Positions 21,801 through 33,127 of a DNA stretch of 64,000 bases are shown here, piece by piece. The notes under the pieces are model-generated. The model ran no database searches, was not told where the DNA came from, and saw only the letters and a list, made by a program, of their open reading frames with translations. The stretch is taken from the NCBI GenBank assembly GCA_963565915.1, contig OY751489.1, forward strand, positions 2,418,001 through 2,482,000. Direction: 5' to 3'. Origin of the DNA: Entoloma clypeatum (lineage: Eukaryota > Basidiomycota > Agaricomycetes > Agaricales > Entolomataceae). The position numbers and the translations under genes were made by a program. Within the stretch, counting starts at the first letter, position 1, and every line of letters starts with the position of its first letter.

Positions 21801-24800
21801 ATGTCGTTTGGCGAGATCAAGGGCCTTTCCTCTTCGGACATTGCAGAGAAGGGTGTCACCGTCGACTTGCGCTCTAAACGAAAAGCAGTCGCTTTCGGCG
21901 GGCTCCCCCTTTTCCTTCTTAGCTTCCAGACGCTCGGTAACATGTTTTTTCATGCTCTGGGTTCCGTAACTGACCGTTCTCAAGGAATTATTTACTCAGA
22001 TATAGGGACATCCCCTTTGTACGTTCTGAATGGGATTTGGCCGTCTTCGGGCCCTGCTCCGTCCACAGAGGATGTTATCGGCGGCGTAAGTGCAATAATC
22101 TGGGCCATGACATTGTTACCTCTACTCAAATACGTGCGTCTCATCAATTCAACACCATCTGTTTCTAATTGACGTTGTCGATTAGACCTTCATTTCGCTC
22201 AAATTTGGCACAAGAGAAGGTCATACTTTGCAGTCACGCAAATTGACTGTCTAAACCGACTCAATTCTTCAGGAGAAGGCGGCTCCTTCGCATTGTTCCA
22301 AGGCCTCTTTCCTCCTGCCGAGAGGGATTTCGACGCTGAACGAACACTTACTGGGGATTCCCATTCCACTCCATTGTCTGACAGCGGCGGAGGTCGTCGA
22401 ATTAAGCCAATGTTTCGCTGGCCTATGTTGATCTGGGCAAGCCCACTCTCAAATTCTTCAACTTGCACTCCTATTCAGTCTTTTTTGTTATAGTGTCTTT
22501 TTGGAACTGCGTATTAGCTTCATCTTCTCGGGATCCTCCTGATTGGCTGATGACGCGATGCATAGCCTCACTATGGCCGACGGAATATTCACTCCTGCAG
22601 TTTCGGTCACCAGTGCAGTAGGAGGAATAGCGATTGCGAAACCCTCCGTAGTCGACCATATTATTCCTATATCCATCGTAAAGATTTTCCAGCCTTGATT
22701 ATTGTTTTTAATGACTTTTCCTTGCAGGTATTACTTCTAGCGCTTTTCCTCATACAGAGGTTTGGAACTGAACGGGTCGCTTTCTCATTCGCGCCAAGTC
22801 GGTATTCTCTATATTGACAAATGTTCTATTAATTGTATATTATCACAGTCTCGTTCATATGGTTTCTTCTTTTGGGCGGAACTGGCATCTATAATATCAC
22901 TTTCTATCCAGGAATCTTCCGCGCCATTGATCCCTCCCGCGCCATTCTACGTATGTTCAGTATGTTCCATCAATTTTCTGGTCTCTATTAATGTCTACAT
23001 GCCAGTTTTTGTTCGTACAAAGCAATATGATATCCTTGCAGGTGTGCTCCTTGCAGTCACTGGATGTGAAGCGATGTTTGCAAAGTGAAGCGCTTTTTTC
23101 AATTGGAAACATGACCATCATTGATTTAGTGACTTGGTTCAACAGCCTTGGCCAGTTCAATGCGCTCTCAATACAGGTTTGCGTCATCCACTGTTCCTGT
23201 CGCCTTCACGAAACTTTTTCTCTAAGATATCCTTTACCGGCTTCGTATATCCTGCATTAGTTTTGGCATACCTTGGACAAGGAGCTCGCCTGATCGTCGA
23301 TGGGGACAGTGTCATCCTCAACATTTTCTATGAGACAATTCCCGGACCCCCTCGCGGAGCATTGTTTTGGTAAGGACAGCCGGTACACGTGCACAAATCT
23401 TTCTGACCGATGTACAGGATCGTTTTCGTCTTCGCTATTCTAGCGACTGTGAGTAGTATCAGCCCTTTTTCTACTCCGAATCGTCACCACATGAACTCAA
23501 CTTTCCCTAGATCATTGCCTCTCAGGCGATGATCACAGCCACTTTTAGCCTCTTTCAACAACTTATCAACACCAAGAACTTCCCTCCCATCCGTATGCTC
23601 TACACATCAGAAAAGATGCAAGGGCAAATCTATATCCCAGCTGTTAATTGGGCACTCATGATTGGCACTATCACCATCGTCGGAGCCTTCAAGAACCTAA
23701 CTTCACTCACCGACGCGTACGGATTTGCGGTGGCCACTGTCATGTTTTCCACCTCAATACTCATTGCTATCCAAATTTACTACACAAAGCACCTGCCTCT
23801 TATTCTTGCTGCAGGTTATCTGATTACCTTTGGGTTTTTCGATGGTCTGGTTCTTTGCCCCTTTCGACCCTCTGTTTCTTGTTGACCCTTTGTGTTTCAG
23901 CTTTATTCTGGGGCGCATCCTTTCAAAAGGTACCTGCAGGAGCTTGGGTTCCCCTCATGATTGGCAGTGTTCTGTAAGTTATTTGCAGTCGGCCTCAGGA
24001 TGGCTTTTCTCATCTTCTCGGCCGTAGAGGGATTATCATGCTGCTCTGGACTTGGGGCAAGGTACGTCGCTTACCTATCTGAACAGCTGGACCAGTAAAC
24101 CATGATTCCCCAGAGTCTCGAAGATGAATTCGACGGGGAAAACAGGATGAACTTGCGGCATTTTATCCAACAAGGCGAAGGACTTAGCTCTGCTGACAAG
24201 GAAGATGAAGTTATTACAGTACAAGATTATGATGAGGCTATCACGGAAGGCAACACCACGTTATATTATGCGTCGAACACGTCCCGTGATGGGACACTTG
24301 ACATGGTACGGAAAAAACTTCAGCGCATCCCCTCGTGTGCTGTGTTCCACAAGATAACTGGGGGGAAGGGAGTCCCTCACACTTTCATAGGTAAATCATT
24401 CCTGAAGATCTTGAAAGTTGGAATTGATCACGACAGTTAGGCTTCATTCGACAGTGGCCCGCCTTGCCTCGCGTCGTGGTACGCTATTGAATTCCCTTTC
24501 AGCTGTTTTTATAATGACGACGAGTGATTGTCGTCAGCTGTTTCTATCAGTTTCCATAGTCCCTGTCCCAAGAGTGCCCGTCAAGGATCGCTATGCTGTC
24601 ACCAAAGTCAGAACGATTGAAGGTATCTGGGTTGCTCACCATGAGCCCATCTCTCACCGCTGAATGTTTATCATCCTAGGTTTCTATGGCGTCACTTACT
24701 ACGTCGGCTGGAAGGATGACTTCAACGTTAATGTATGTCCTGTGCGCCTTTCACGATCTAGGCTTACAAAATCATGCCAAGACCAACGACTTGATCGACA

Positions 24801-25187
24801 GAATCTGTGAGATTGAGCAGAGGTCTTATCACGGTAATCCCGCCGCCATCATCGAGGAAATTAGAGCAGCTGCCCGCATTGCCACCCACATGTACGCCCG
24901 AGTGCTTGTTGGATGTGGTCCAATACTCACAGCGTGGTGGTAATACAGCGCACCCCATTATCATGTTATGAGCAAAAAGCTGAACGCTGGGGCAGCGTCC
25001 GGCGTTGTCAATTGGATCAGACAGTTTCTGATTGAGGATATTTATCGGCGCTTGGGTAGGTCTAATACGCTTCATTGAACTGTATTCATTCTAACTCTAC
25101 AAAACAGCCACAATGTTCCCTGAGACCGGGAGATGGCTGAACTCAGCTGATGAGATCATACATGTTGGTATTAACGCTGCGATCTGA
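21801..25187 (+). CDS. HAK1: High-affinity potassium transporter of the HAK/KUP/Trk-H type
   Basis: Plasma-membrane K+ (H+ or Na+ coupled) uptake system of the KUP family. Start MSFGEIKGLSSSDIAEKGVT; after the first intron the hallmark GIIYSDIGTSPLYVLNGIW opens the membrane domain. Further blocks are YTFISLKFGTREGEGGSFAL, MADGIFTPAVSVTSAVGGIA, LLLGGTGIYNITFYPGIFRA, AGVLLAVTGCEAMFA and VNWALMIGTITIVGAFKNLT. About twelve hydrophobic segments are followed by a cytosolic domain (SLEDEFDGENRMNLRHFIQQ, RIPSCAVFHKITGGKGVPHT, RTIEGFYGVTYYVGWKDDFN) and the end HVGINAAI with TGA at 25185-25187. About a dozen introns. The length of roughly 800 residues is normal. The family call is secure; affinity and coupling ion are inferred. 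Divergent from MOB2-B. Confidence 0.93.
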
Positions 25188-25417
25188 GCTCCTAGTTCCT
25201 ATATTCTCTCCATTCGTTTTACTGTATATGATATGACTAGATGCGTTTGATACCATTATAACATCGATATATATACTTTTTCGGGGTCCAGAATACTAGA
25301 AAGGGCGTCATTGAAAGTGGATTTGGTTAGCATCCAGATACTATAATCGATTACAATTATGTTGTGATCGATCAAGTCAATCTCTTTCTCCTCTGAAAAC
25401 CGCCATTCTCTAAAACA

Positions 25418-26627
25418 ATGGTTCCATCCTCTAAAATCCTCTCTCTGAGTGGCAAAGGACTGAAACTCGATACCCGTGCTGATATTGAACCTCATCTAGA
25501 GTCCTTTGACCCTACGGTGATCGAGGAGATCCACCTCGGGGGAAATACACTAGGTGTTGATGCTTCCATAGCCCTCGCAGAGTTCCTCAAGAAGGCCATC
25601 GTGCTTAAGGTGCCCATCATCACAGTAGGTTGTAATGACAATGCTGATAATCGCCTAGATTGCAGATCTCGCAGACATCTTCACTGGTCGCCTGATCTCT
25701 GAGATTCCCCTGGCCTTAACCGCAATCTGCGATGCACTCAAAGACAAGACATCTCTCGTCGAACTGAACTTGAGCGACAATGCATTTGGAGGTCGATCCG
25801 TGGATCCTATCGTCCCGTTCTTGACACACAACCGAAACTTTCAAATCCTGAAGCTCAATAACAATGGATTGGGTCCCACGGGCGGAACGGTTCTAGCTAA
25901 TGCTCTTTTGGAGTCGGCGAAGCTCAGTAAGGCGGAAGGGAAGAAATCCAACCTGCGAACGGTCATCTGCGGGCGTAATCGATTGGAAGACGGATCTGCG
26001 AGCGCATGGGCAGATGCGTTTGCTGCGCACGGTACATTGGTCGACGTGCGGATGCCGCAGAATGGAATCCGGATGAAGGGAATCACGGCTCTCGCGCGCG
26101 GCTTGGCCAAATGCACAGAATTGGAGCATGTGGATTTTCAGGATAACACTTTCACTGAAGACGGTGCCGACGTCACTGGCCTCGAGGCATGGACAGAGGC
26201 CTTGCCTTCTTGGACTTTGCTCCGGACGTTGAACCTGTCCGATTGCGTTCTTTCGCAAGATGGGGAGACTCCAATCCTCATCTCTGCACTCGCGACGGGT
26301 TCAAATACGAAGCTTCACACTCTGCAATTGCAGAATAACAATCTCGAGACCCAGACCTTCTCGCTGTTGGCTCAAGCAATCACCAGCGGTTTAGGAAGCC
26401 TGATGAGGTTGGAGTTACAGGCTAATGATCAGGAAGAGGACGATGTACATTTGGAAACCTTGGCTCTATCTTTGAAGCAAAGAGGTGGGAGATTATATGC
26501 TTTTGATGAGGACGAGGAGGAGGAAGAAGAAGAGGAAGCAGAAGTTGAAAGGGCTGAAGCGAAGGAGCCAAAACCGGACAAGGAGACGGATGACCTCGCG
26601 GACCTTTTGGGCAAGGTTGGACTTTAA
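25418..26627 (+). CDS. RNA1: Ran GTPase-activating protein Rna1 (RanGAP)
   Basis: Cytosolic activator of Ran GTP hydrolysis that maintains directionality of nuclear transport. Exon 1 begins MVPSSKILSLSGKGLKLDTR and ends near LAEFLKKA; after one intron (about 25610-25658) the protein continues IADLADIFTGRLISEIPLAL, where the Arg of DIFTGR corresponds to the catalytic arginine of S. pombe Rna1p. Leucine-rich repeats follow: SLVELNLSDNAFGGRSVDP, FQILKLNNNGLGPTGGTVLA, LRTVICGRNRLEDGSASAWA, LEHVDFQDNTFTEDGADVTG. The C-terminus is strongly acidic (run of Asp/Glu after LYAFDEDE) and ends LADLLGKVGL, as in other fungal RanGAPs. About 385 residues, normal for the family. The single intron contrasts with intron-rich neighbours. 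Confidence 0.96.
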
Positions 26628-26846
26628 GATACCAGTGATAAACTTTGCACTTTATTTACGCAGTAATGTTGGGTCTAATAGGTAAATCATGTCATTCAAT
26701 TTCAAAGGATAGAATTTCTACAATATATAGATTGGATGTGGAAGTAAGCTTGAGTGGAAGGGTAGGTCTTATATATGCTCAAATTTCAGTCATGATATCA
26801 CTGGCCGTTTTTTTGGAAAGCAAAGTTCTTCTCCCAACATGCTGTT

Positions 26847-27986
26847 TCATCGGGCTTTGTATATGGTCCATTTCCCGGCAATGCCTTCCTTCCGCCGGGT
26901 GTGACCCAGAGCACGCTGGGCTTCGAGCCATTCCTCTCCCCCCATTTTTGCGCCACGAGGCGTAAGCGGCTGTAAGCATAGCGAGCGCTGAAGCCATTCA
27001 TCTGTCCGTTCAGATCCGTTGCATGACATTTCCCGATAAGCAGAACGGATGATTTCCCAAGTCGTTGAGCGGAATTTCCACGCTAGGGAGTCTACCAAGC
27101 CGAGAAACGCTCGTCGAGGCAAAATATGGCGTATCTCCTGTGGCTGCGATATCACCAATGGTCTGAGTGCCTCCGCCAGATCATCACTAGTGTCCGAAAT
27201 CGCGGCCAAAACAGTCGTTCGTCGAAGGAGGCTTCCCAAGAGGGCGTAATTCTGCACTCGAAGACTTTTTGCAACAGAAGTTATCCACCGAAAGCCAGCG
27301 AATTCCTTCGAAAAAATCTCGGGCGGTATCGTATCAATGTGTTTTCTGTACGATTTTTGAGACGGATAATCCGCCACAAGTTGGTACAGGAGAGATATCA
27401 GGATAGATAGGGTACGATTCTCGTGTGGCAGTGGTGAAGCGAGGTACAAAGTTGGTATAAGATGTTGGATCACGGAAATGGTTTGTCGAGGCGAGTCGAA
27501 AGCAGCGGCTAGATAGAGTGATGTTTCATACACTGTGAGAGATGTTTGAAATCACTGAGGTAGAATGGGTTGGCTATCCTGGATACGAGCCTTCTAATGC
27601 GAAAGCGTCTTGACGCTTAGAAGAGAAAATGCCTTCTCTGAGCTTCCCTATGTGTGAAAGAAGACGGAAAAGTCAAGCGATTGGGTAGTCCAAGATACCG
27701 GCAGAAACTCACGGAACAAAATAAGCATATTTTCTTGCGCGTCCACTCGCTGTCGCGCCTCTTTATCAGATTCTTTGGCCGCGCAAGGTTGTTGGAGGAG
27801 GACAGCTTCAATCTACAAAGATCCGATCTCCAGGACCTAATGTTTCGCAATTCTTCACAAAGAAATACTCACCTTTTCCTGGAGAAAAGTCCTGTACTCT
27901 TCCTGAACTCTAAAATCTTTTAGACTATGTTGAATCAATGAAAACCTCCGGCTAAGAAGGCAATTGAACAAATTACGTGTCTCCAT
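26847..27986 (-). CDS. Conserved-looking hypothetical protein, possibly SAC3/GANP-like
   Basis: I do not recognise this protein with confidence. The start METRNLFNCLLSRRFSLIQH at 27986 follows an in-frame TAG, so it is well supported. Exons give DFRVQEEYRTFLQEK, IEAVLLQQPCAAKESDKEAR, then LREGIFSSK joined to LYETSLYLAAAFDSPRQTIS, and one long last exon with SILISLLYQLVADYPSQKSY, EFAGFRWITSVAKSLRVQNY and LVDSLAWKFRSTTWEIIRSA, ending KWTIYKAR. About 310 residues, almost all helical, without signal peptide or membrane segment. The alternating helices, and the TSVAKSLRVQNYALL and AWKFRSTTWEIIRSAYREM blocks, resemble small SAC3/GANP (PCI-like) proteins of mRNA export or centrosome biology, but this is a weak resemblance. 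Divergent from the DUF3605 gene over about 150 bp. Confidence 0.7.
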
Positions 27987-28138
27987 CTGCGTCTAATCCA
28001 CTGCTTCGGCTGACTGAGGGGACGAGTTCCATTTGTCTCCTAGATAGCTTGCTCGCTGGCACCCCTCTTGCGGTAAGCTTCCCTCTTCCGTGCCAGGAAC
28101 CTCGCGTTGTTTGATTATTCCAGCTGGACATCGTGTCG

Positions 28139-29211
28139 ATGAAAAGTGCACTTGGTCACGGTAGTTGTGACGCTTATCTCTAATATCATCCATGACCATA
28201 TCGATACTTGCAGGACAAGATGTCCCACTGCTTACAGGGAGGCCAACGAGGGCAGAGCTCGTCGCTCATTATCCTCCAAAATTCACTTGGACACAACTCA
28301 AGACTTTCGTCAACTCGGGGTGAACGTCGATCTAGCCCACGTCTGACGACTTCCGGCTCAGTCAGTTCATTGTACCTACAGCGACCTTGGCCTTCTGAAG
28401 CGCGACAGGAAGCTCCAGAAACGTTACGATGCATGGGCCGCTGAAATCGCGGCAGAGTACGGTACAATCAGTGAGTCGTTTATCCAACCCCAAGAGTAAG
28501 TCGTCGAACACCATCAGGAGATTACCTCACGAATTATCGGCTGCAATGGGGCAGACCAGATCATCTATCACTCCTACCATCGGCATTGAAGCTCGATGGG
28601 CAACTTACCCCTTCGGCGTCATCGGACGAGCTGCCCAGGTACTTCACTTCCGATATCCACCCACAATTCATCAGTATCATTCAAAATGATTGGCCATACT
28701 CTGGTAAGGGTATCCCCTGTTCCTATCCGAGATATTCCCCCAAATGAACCTCATCTTGTAGTCCCTTTGGAAGTCGAACACACAGTCATTTGGAGCCGTG
28801 CACCTATATTTCACGAGGATCTGATTGATCCATGTATATCCACCCGAGTAGAACAGGACGGTCTCTGTGGGTTCACTGGACTTGTTTCTCCCCCGCCTTC
28901 GCCCTCCACCCTCCCATCCTCCTTACCGGCCCTTTCTGAATGGGGCATCACGATGGAAAAGCTGGTTAGATCCGACAAGGGCGCATCACAAGAGGAGGCG
29001 CTGGTTCTCCGAGCTGGAGAGGAAGTCCAAAATTTTGTCAAGAAACGATGGCTGGAAAAGGAGTGGGAAACCGCCTGGTTTGTAAACCCACCGGTTTGTG
29101 TTATCGTGTCGCCATTTTTGACAGTTTGCTCATATCATTGGTTCCGAACAGAGACTCCAGAGCGTGCCTGGGCTAGCCCATATCCATGTCTTCGCACGCC
29201 AAAAGGTTTGA
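28139..29211 (+). CDS. DUF3605 domain protein, function unknown
   Basis: Fungal protein of the DUF3605 family; no biochemical role is known to me. Spliced from a short first exon MKSALGH, a 51-nt intron, then DVPLLTGRPTRAELVAHYPP and FTWTQLKTFVNSGDLGLLKR. It continues KLQKRYDAWAAEIAAEYGTI, DYLTNYRLQWG and LPRYFTSDIHPQFISIIQND, followed by WPYSVPLEVEHTVIWSRAPI, the hallmark of the family. A Ser/Pro-rich loop (VSPPPSPSTLPSSLPALSE) precedes the final conserved part QNFVKKRWLEKEWETAWFVN and RLQSVPGLAHIHVFARQKV. Five or so introns with consensus borders. Near 270 residues, no signal peptide or membrane span, so likely cytosolic. The conserved HTVIW and W..NPPRLQSV..LAHIHVFAR blocks make the family call firm. 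Confidence 0.87.
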
Positions 29212-29579
29212 AAAACACTAGATTCGTTTCCTGTCTGAGTCGTAAAGTACTACTTTCTTGAGTGGTTCAGACTCACCCAATTAGATTCCACACAACTAGA
29301 CTTCATAGGAAAGTAACACAATAGATAGGGAAGCACTTATGCAACTTCAGGCCAATTGTCAGTAAGACGGTTTTCGTCTGCTGTCTTCCATACTTCTTGT
29401 CAGTGGTGTCCAAGGACTCGTTGACCATGTGTTTTGGCAAGGGGGGATCCTGAGATCGGGATCGCTATGACCAGCGATGATACGACTGAATTGTCCAGCA
29501 CAGAACCTCGTGAAGCATTCGGACTATATCTAGGAATACAAACGAGGGAAAAGAAAGTGTTTAAAACATGAATTTGAAC
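29212..29579. other. Convergent intergenic region DUF3605/COF1 without a gene
   Basis: About 370 bp between two stop codons. No coding pattern, repeat or RNA gene was recognised; presumably 3' UTR sequence of both genes. Confidence 0.45.
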
Positions 29580-30198
29580 CTAGAATCCGCGGGAGGCCTT
29601 GTCCAGCACTGGATTTCAAGCGAATTGAGCAAGGACCGACGAACGGTGAACACGAGAGAAACGAACCGCTTTCGTATGCTACCTCGCTAAAATCGGTCCC
29701 CTGGATCTCAACAGCAACTCCAACGAGAGAACGTCGCAATGCATCCTTGGAGGAGGCGAATAACATCTTCTGCTTAATCTTCGCATCATCGGGAGACCTT
29801 ATCAAAGTCATCAATTCACATTCGATAAGCATTGTGCGAGCGTCGATCACACATCGCGTGCTTGGCTGGGCTGATAGTCGATACTTACCAGGAGACGAAA
29901 ACGATCTTGTTTCTCTTTCCACCCTCTTCCTTCTCGAATTCGAAGTCATAAACTGCCCATCGGCACTCCGTCTCCGGGAGATCGGCGGTGAAATCATCGT
30001 AGTTGACGGACTCCGATGTTTTCTCTACGACGATTTCCGTCAGAGCTTTGTTGAGCGTGAAGAGGATGTATTTGTGTGCTTTCTTCAGCTTAAGTGCCTG
30101 ATAAACAGTAAGACATTGATCATTGACGCTGACGCCGGAGGCCTGTGGACGGGTTCGGTGAATGAGACGAGCGATGTCTAGAGGAAAAATGTCACCAT
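29580..30198 (-). CDS. COF1: Cofilin / actin-depolymerising factor
   Basis: Severs and depolymerises actin filaments; essential in fungi for endocytic patches and cytokinesis. The first exon appears to be the ATG alone (30196-30198); a 53-nt intron (30143-30195) joins it to [20 protein letters not shown]. The ADF fold follows: [50 protein letters not shown], then after an intron [20 protein letters not shown] and [20 protein letters not shown], with the actin-binding long helix [15 protein letters not shown] intact. The last exon gives VLDKASRGF and a TAG at 29580-29582. The N-terminal Ser in MASGVSV is the usual regulatory phosphorylation site region. About 138 residues, normal size. A TATA-like element lies about 40 bp upstream of the ATG. 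Confidence 0.95.
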
Positions 30199-30235
30199 GT
30201 TGAAGTTGGGTCGTGGGTGGGGAAAAGGAAGAGCT

Positions 30236-30244
30236 TTATATATG
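30236..30244 (-). promoter_or_regulatory. TATA-like element upstream of COF1
   Basis: The minus strand reads CATATATAAA about 40 bp upstream of the cofilin ATG, within the 115-bp gap to the alpha-actinin stop. It fits a core promoter element for a highly expressed gene; this is an inference from position and sequence only. Confidence 0.4.
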
Positions 30245-30313
30245 TGGCTGTGACGAGGCAGCTGCGCCCAATCAACCCAAATCTAAGTACCAACACAAGC
30301 TACAATCATCATC

Positions 30314-33002
30314 TTATGCAAAGACGTCATCCAGCCACCGCTCATAATCGTATTCTGGCTCGCCTGGATCGTTCGGCTTACTTGGCATGACTTCGCGCAG
30401 ATGCTCGATCACACGCGCAGGAAGATGCGCAATCCGCAGGTCAAGTTCGGTTACGAAGGGCTGCGCACACTCAGCGTCAGTTGGACACCACTGCAGATTT
30501 GAGACCTGATTAAATCAAGGCAGCACTCACTTTATCCGTAGCGATGCCACGGAAGGCTTCCCGCAGCTGCTCTGGAGAAGTTTGATCTTCCGTAATGTCC
30601 ACCTATCAAAGGGTCAGTGAGGTGATATCGGGAAATATATGAATATATTACCAGGAGATTGATGAAGGCCTCAAAGGTCAGCGCGCCATGGTCTTCTAGT
30701 AGCTGATCGTAGATATAATCCATATCTTCGTCTGAATAAACAATTCCTAAGCTGGCAAGCGCAGCAGACATTTCGGAGAGGCTGAGAGTATTGGTTTCAT
30801 CCTTGTCAAAGTAACGGAAGGTGCTCTCGAACTGTTCCAATTGTGCCGGTGTTAGATTCGTCATATTCCGCGAAACAATCTAGAAATTCCTGATGAACTC
30901 CACAACCAATCTCCGATGGGGGAGAGACCGACCTGATTATCGATAAATGCTATCTTTTTCGCGATACTTTGAGCAACTAGCTCAAGCTCAAATTCGAGAT
31001 CTTGACACGTAAACACAGTATAGTCATTTTCCTCGACATTTGCAGAGCTGCACTCGGCTTCTGCACTCTCTGCTTCTGCCAAGCTATCCTTCAATCTCGG
31101 TAAGCGTGTTTGAATTTCTTTCACTTGTTCTTGTTGTGACTGGAGGGAAATTAGGAGGCATCGATACCTGAACATCCTACTTACCTCAAGAGGGCCTTCG
31201 ATCAACGTCAATTCTGATGATATTGCACGCAACCGTCTTTCAAAATCATTTGCTAAATCGGCGAATTTCTTTCGTAGAGCCTCCTTTATTCTGAAAAAAA
31301 AAGTTACAAATCGTTTCCAAAAGGCCGAGATGTCACGTACTGTCGTATCCGTGCGTTAATAGCTCTTGACCGACTCGCTTCAGATGCTAGTAGTCCTTTC
31401 CAAGTTTCATCAAGATCCGATAGCGCAAGGCCAGGAGGAGGGATGTATTCTCTGAGGCCGTATGTCCTGAGTTTCGTTTGCATATTGCCAAAAAGAGTTG
31501 CGACATCTTGTCTCTCAGCCACCCAGGTTCGTTTCGTCGTAGTCTTGTAAGTATTGAAGTCAGATGATTTTTCTTTGGCGTCCGTGTATGTTCCGGAAAA
31601 GACTGTGTCTGCCCACTGCGCCTGGATTTCCGTGAGAGCCGAAAGGAGCTACATAAATTTCACGAATTGGATTGAGAAATTAGATCTCTAACGAGACAAC
31701 ACGTACAAGGCGGATGCGACGCTCATAATCGTGCCGAGCAACCCATACTGATTGCATAAGCTCTGCAAATTTCTCCACTCGCCGTGATACAGTCTCCGCC
31801 TGGTCTGAAAGAGTCAATGAGATCCATAGTCTCCACAATGACCGAGTGAACTTCACCCATCGTGGAGAAGGCATGAAAGAAACTCGCGACGTAGGTCATG
31901 ACGCTACGTTCGTCTGGATGATTAGAATCACACAAATCCTCCACTTCGAGAAGTTGCTGCGATACCACGTAAATTTGCGATGAAGACTGACGAGAGAGAA
32001 GATGACAGACAGGTATATTCAAATGTTCCGCTGCGACTGTGAATGCGAGACGGGTATTTCCATGTCGATCTGTCTGGGAGGTGTAAAGATGGCCGAAGAT
32101 GGCCGCAGATCACGTAGAATGAGTCGCACCTTGTCTAACTTGTCGTACTCCAGCAAGTCCGGACGATGGCAGTGGATCAGCGCACACCTAAGAGGCACCT
32201 GTTAGCAAAAGAAAATATATCGCGTAAAATGAGGGTGGACGAACAGAGCGAGGCCGTCCGACCAACTTAAGGAAAAATCTTGTACATCAACGTCTTTGTA
32301 TGGCTCAGTCTTACGTTGACACCATAGAAGTAGGCCTTCCTTGGCAGAAAGGCCCTCTTCGCTTTGGGTTGAAACATTGAACATACATATGCTCGGAAAG
32401 ACAACCCTCTGTACCTGATATCTGCTATAGTGAAGCGCAGAATGAGAGTCCAAATCATTCCGAGGATCAGTTTCAGGTTGCCATCGATTATATCTATTGA
32501 AATGACTGTTCGATACTATGGCTTAGTGGTTTGAGACATACCCTCCGGGCCAATATTAGTGAGCTTGACGCCTCTTGAAGTGATGAATTCCAGAGCTTTG
32601 TTCACGTTTTCGGCCTTTTGGACGCGTATTCGTGGATTTCTGTTATATCGGCCCAAAGAGACATCACCTGAAGGAGTTTTAGCTTGGCTTGTAAACCTGG
32701 CAGTCGAGAGAAGCACCCATTATTTCCTATTCGCGCCGTCTATCTCAAATTGTTATTCAGAGGAGTGGTTGCAGAGCACCACCCACCATGAGTTGAATAA
32801 GCCGGACTCCATCTGAAAGATCCTTGACAAGGGACGACATTGGAGGGTAACCGTTAGATTCGAGCTTCGTATTTAACCTGCAAAAGAGCGGGGAAGCCGC
32901 GATGATGAGTGTCCAGGGTTGGCGTTCGGTGTGGGGTGGGGAGCACCATTTACAGAAAGTCCTTTCCTGAACATCTCGAGAACGTGTCTCTAGGGACTCC
33001 AT
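30314..33002 (-). CDS. AIN1: Alpha-actinin, actin cross-linking protein
   Basis: Bundles actin filaments, for example in the cytokinetic ring. The N-terminal pair of calponin-homology domains reads [59 protein letters not shown] and [18 protein letters not shown], then [38 protein letters not shown] and [15 protein letters not shown] central helical rod with spectrin-like repeats follows ([40 protein letters not shown]), then a calmodulin-like tail with an EF hand [20 protein letters not shown] and [20 protein letters not shown]. It ends ERWLDDVFA with TAA at 30314-30316. The rod looks short, as in other fungal alpha-actinins. The ATG at 33002 is preferred because the CH domain starts just after it and POB3 begins 126 bp away. 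Roughly ten introns. Confidence 0.94.
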
Positions 33003-33127
33003 CGAACAGGGAATATGGTGGATGATAGTGGTGTGGAGGATGGCTGTAGTAGATCGCTTCAGGCGTGGAAGCAAAGCACGATCGCGTCCATTCAAGCTCC
33101 GTCAACGCGTCACTCTTCGTTCCTCTG

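Noticed and set aside
28139..28199. Minus-strand ATG at 28199 as start of the hypothetical gene at 26847
   Set aside because: That frame reaches a stop before the conserved exons; the ATG at 27986 opens the correct frame right after an in-frame stop.
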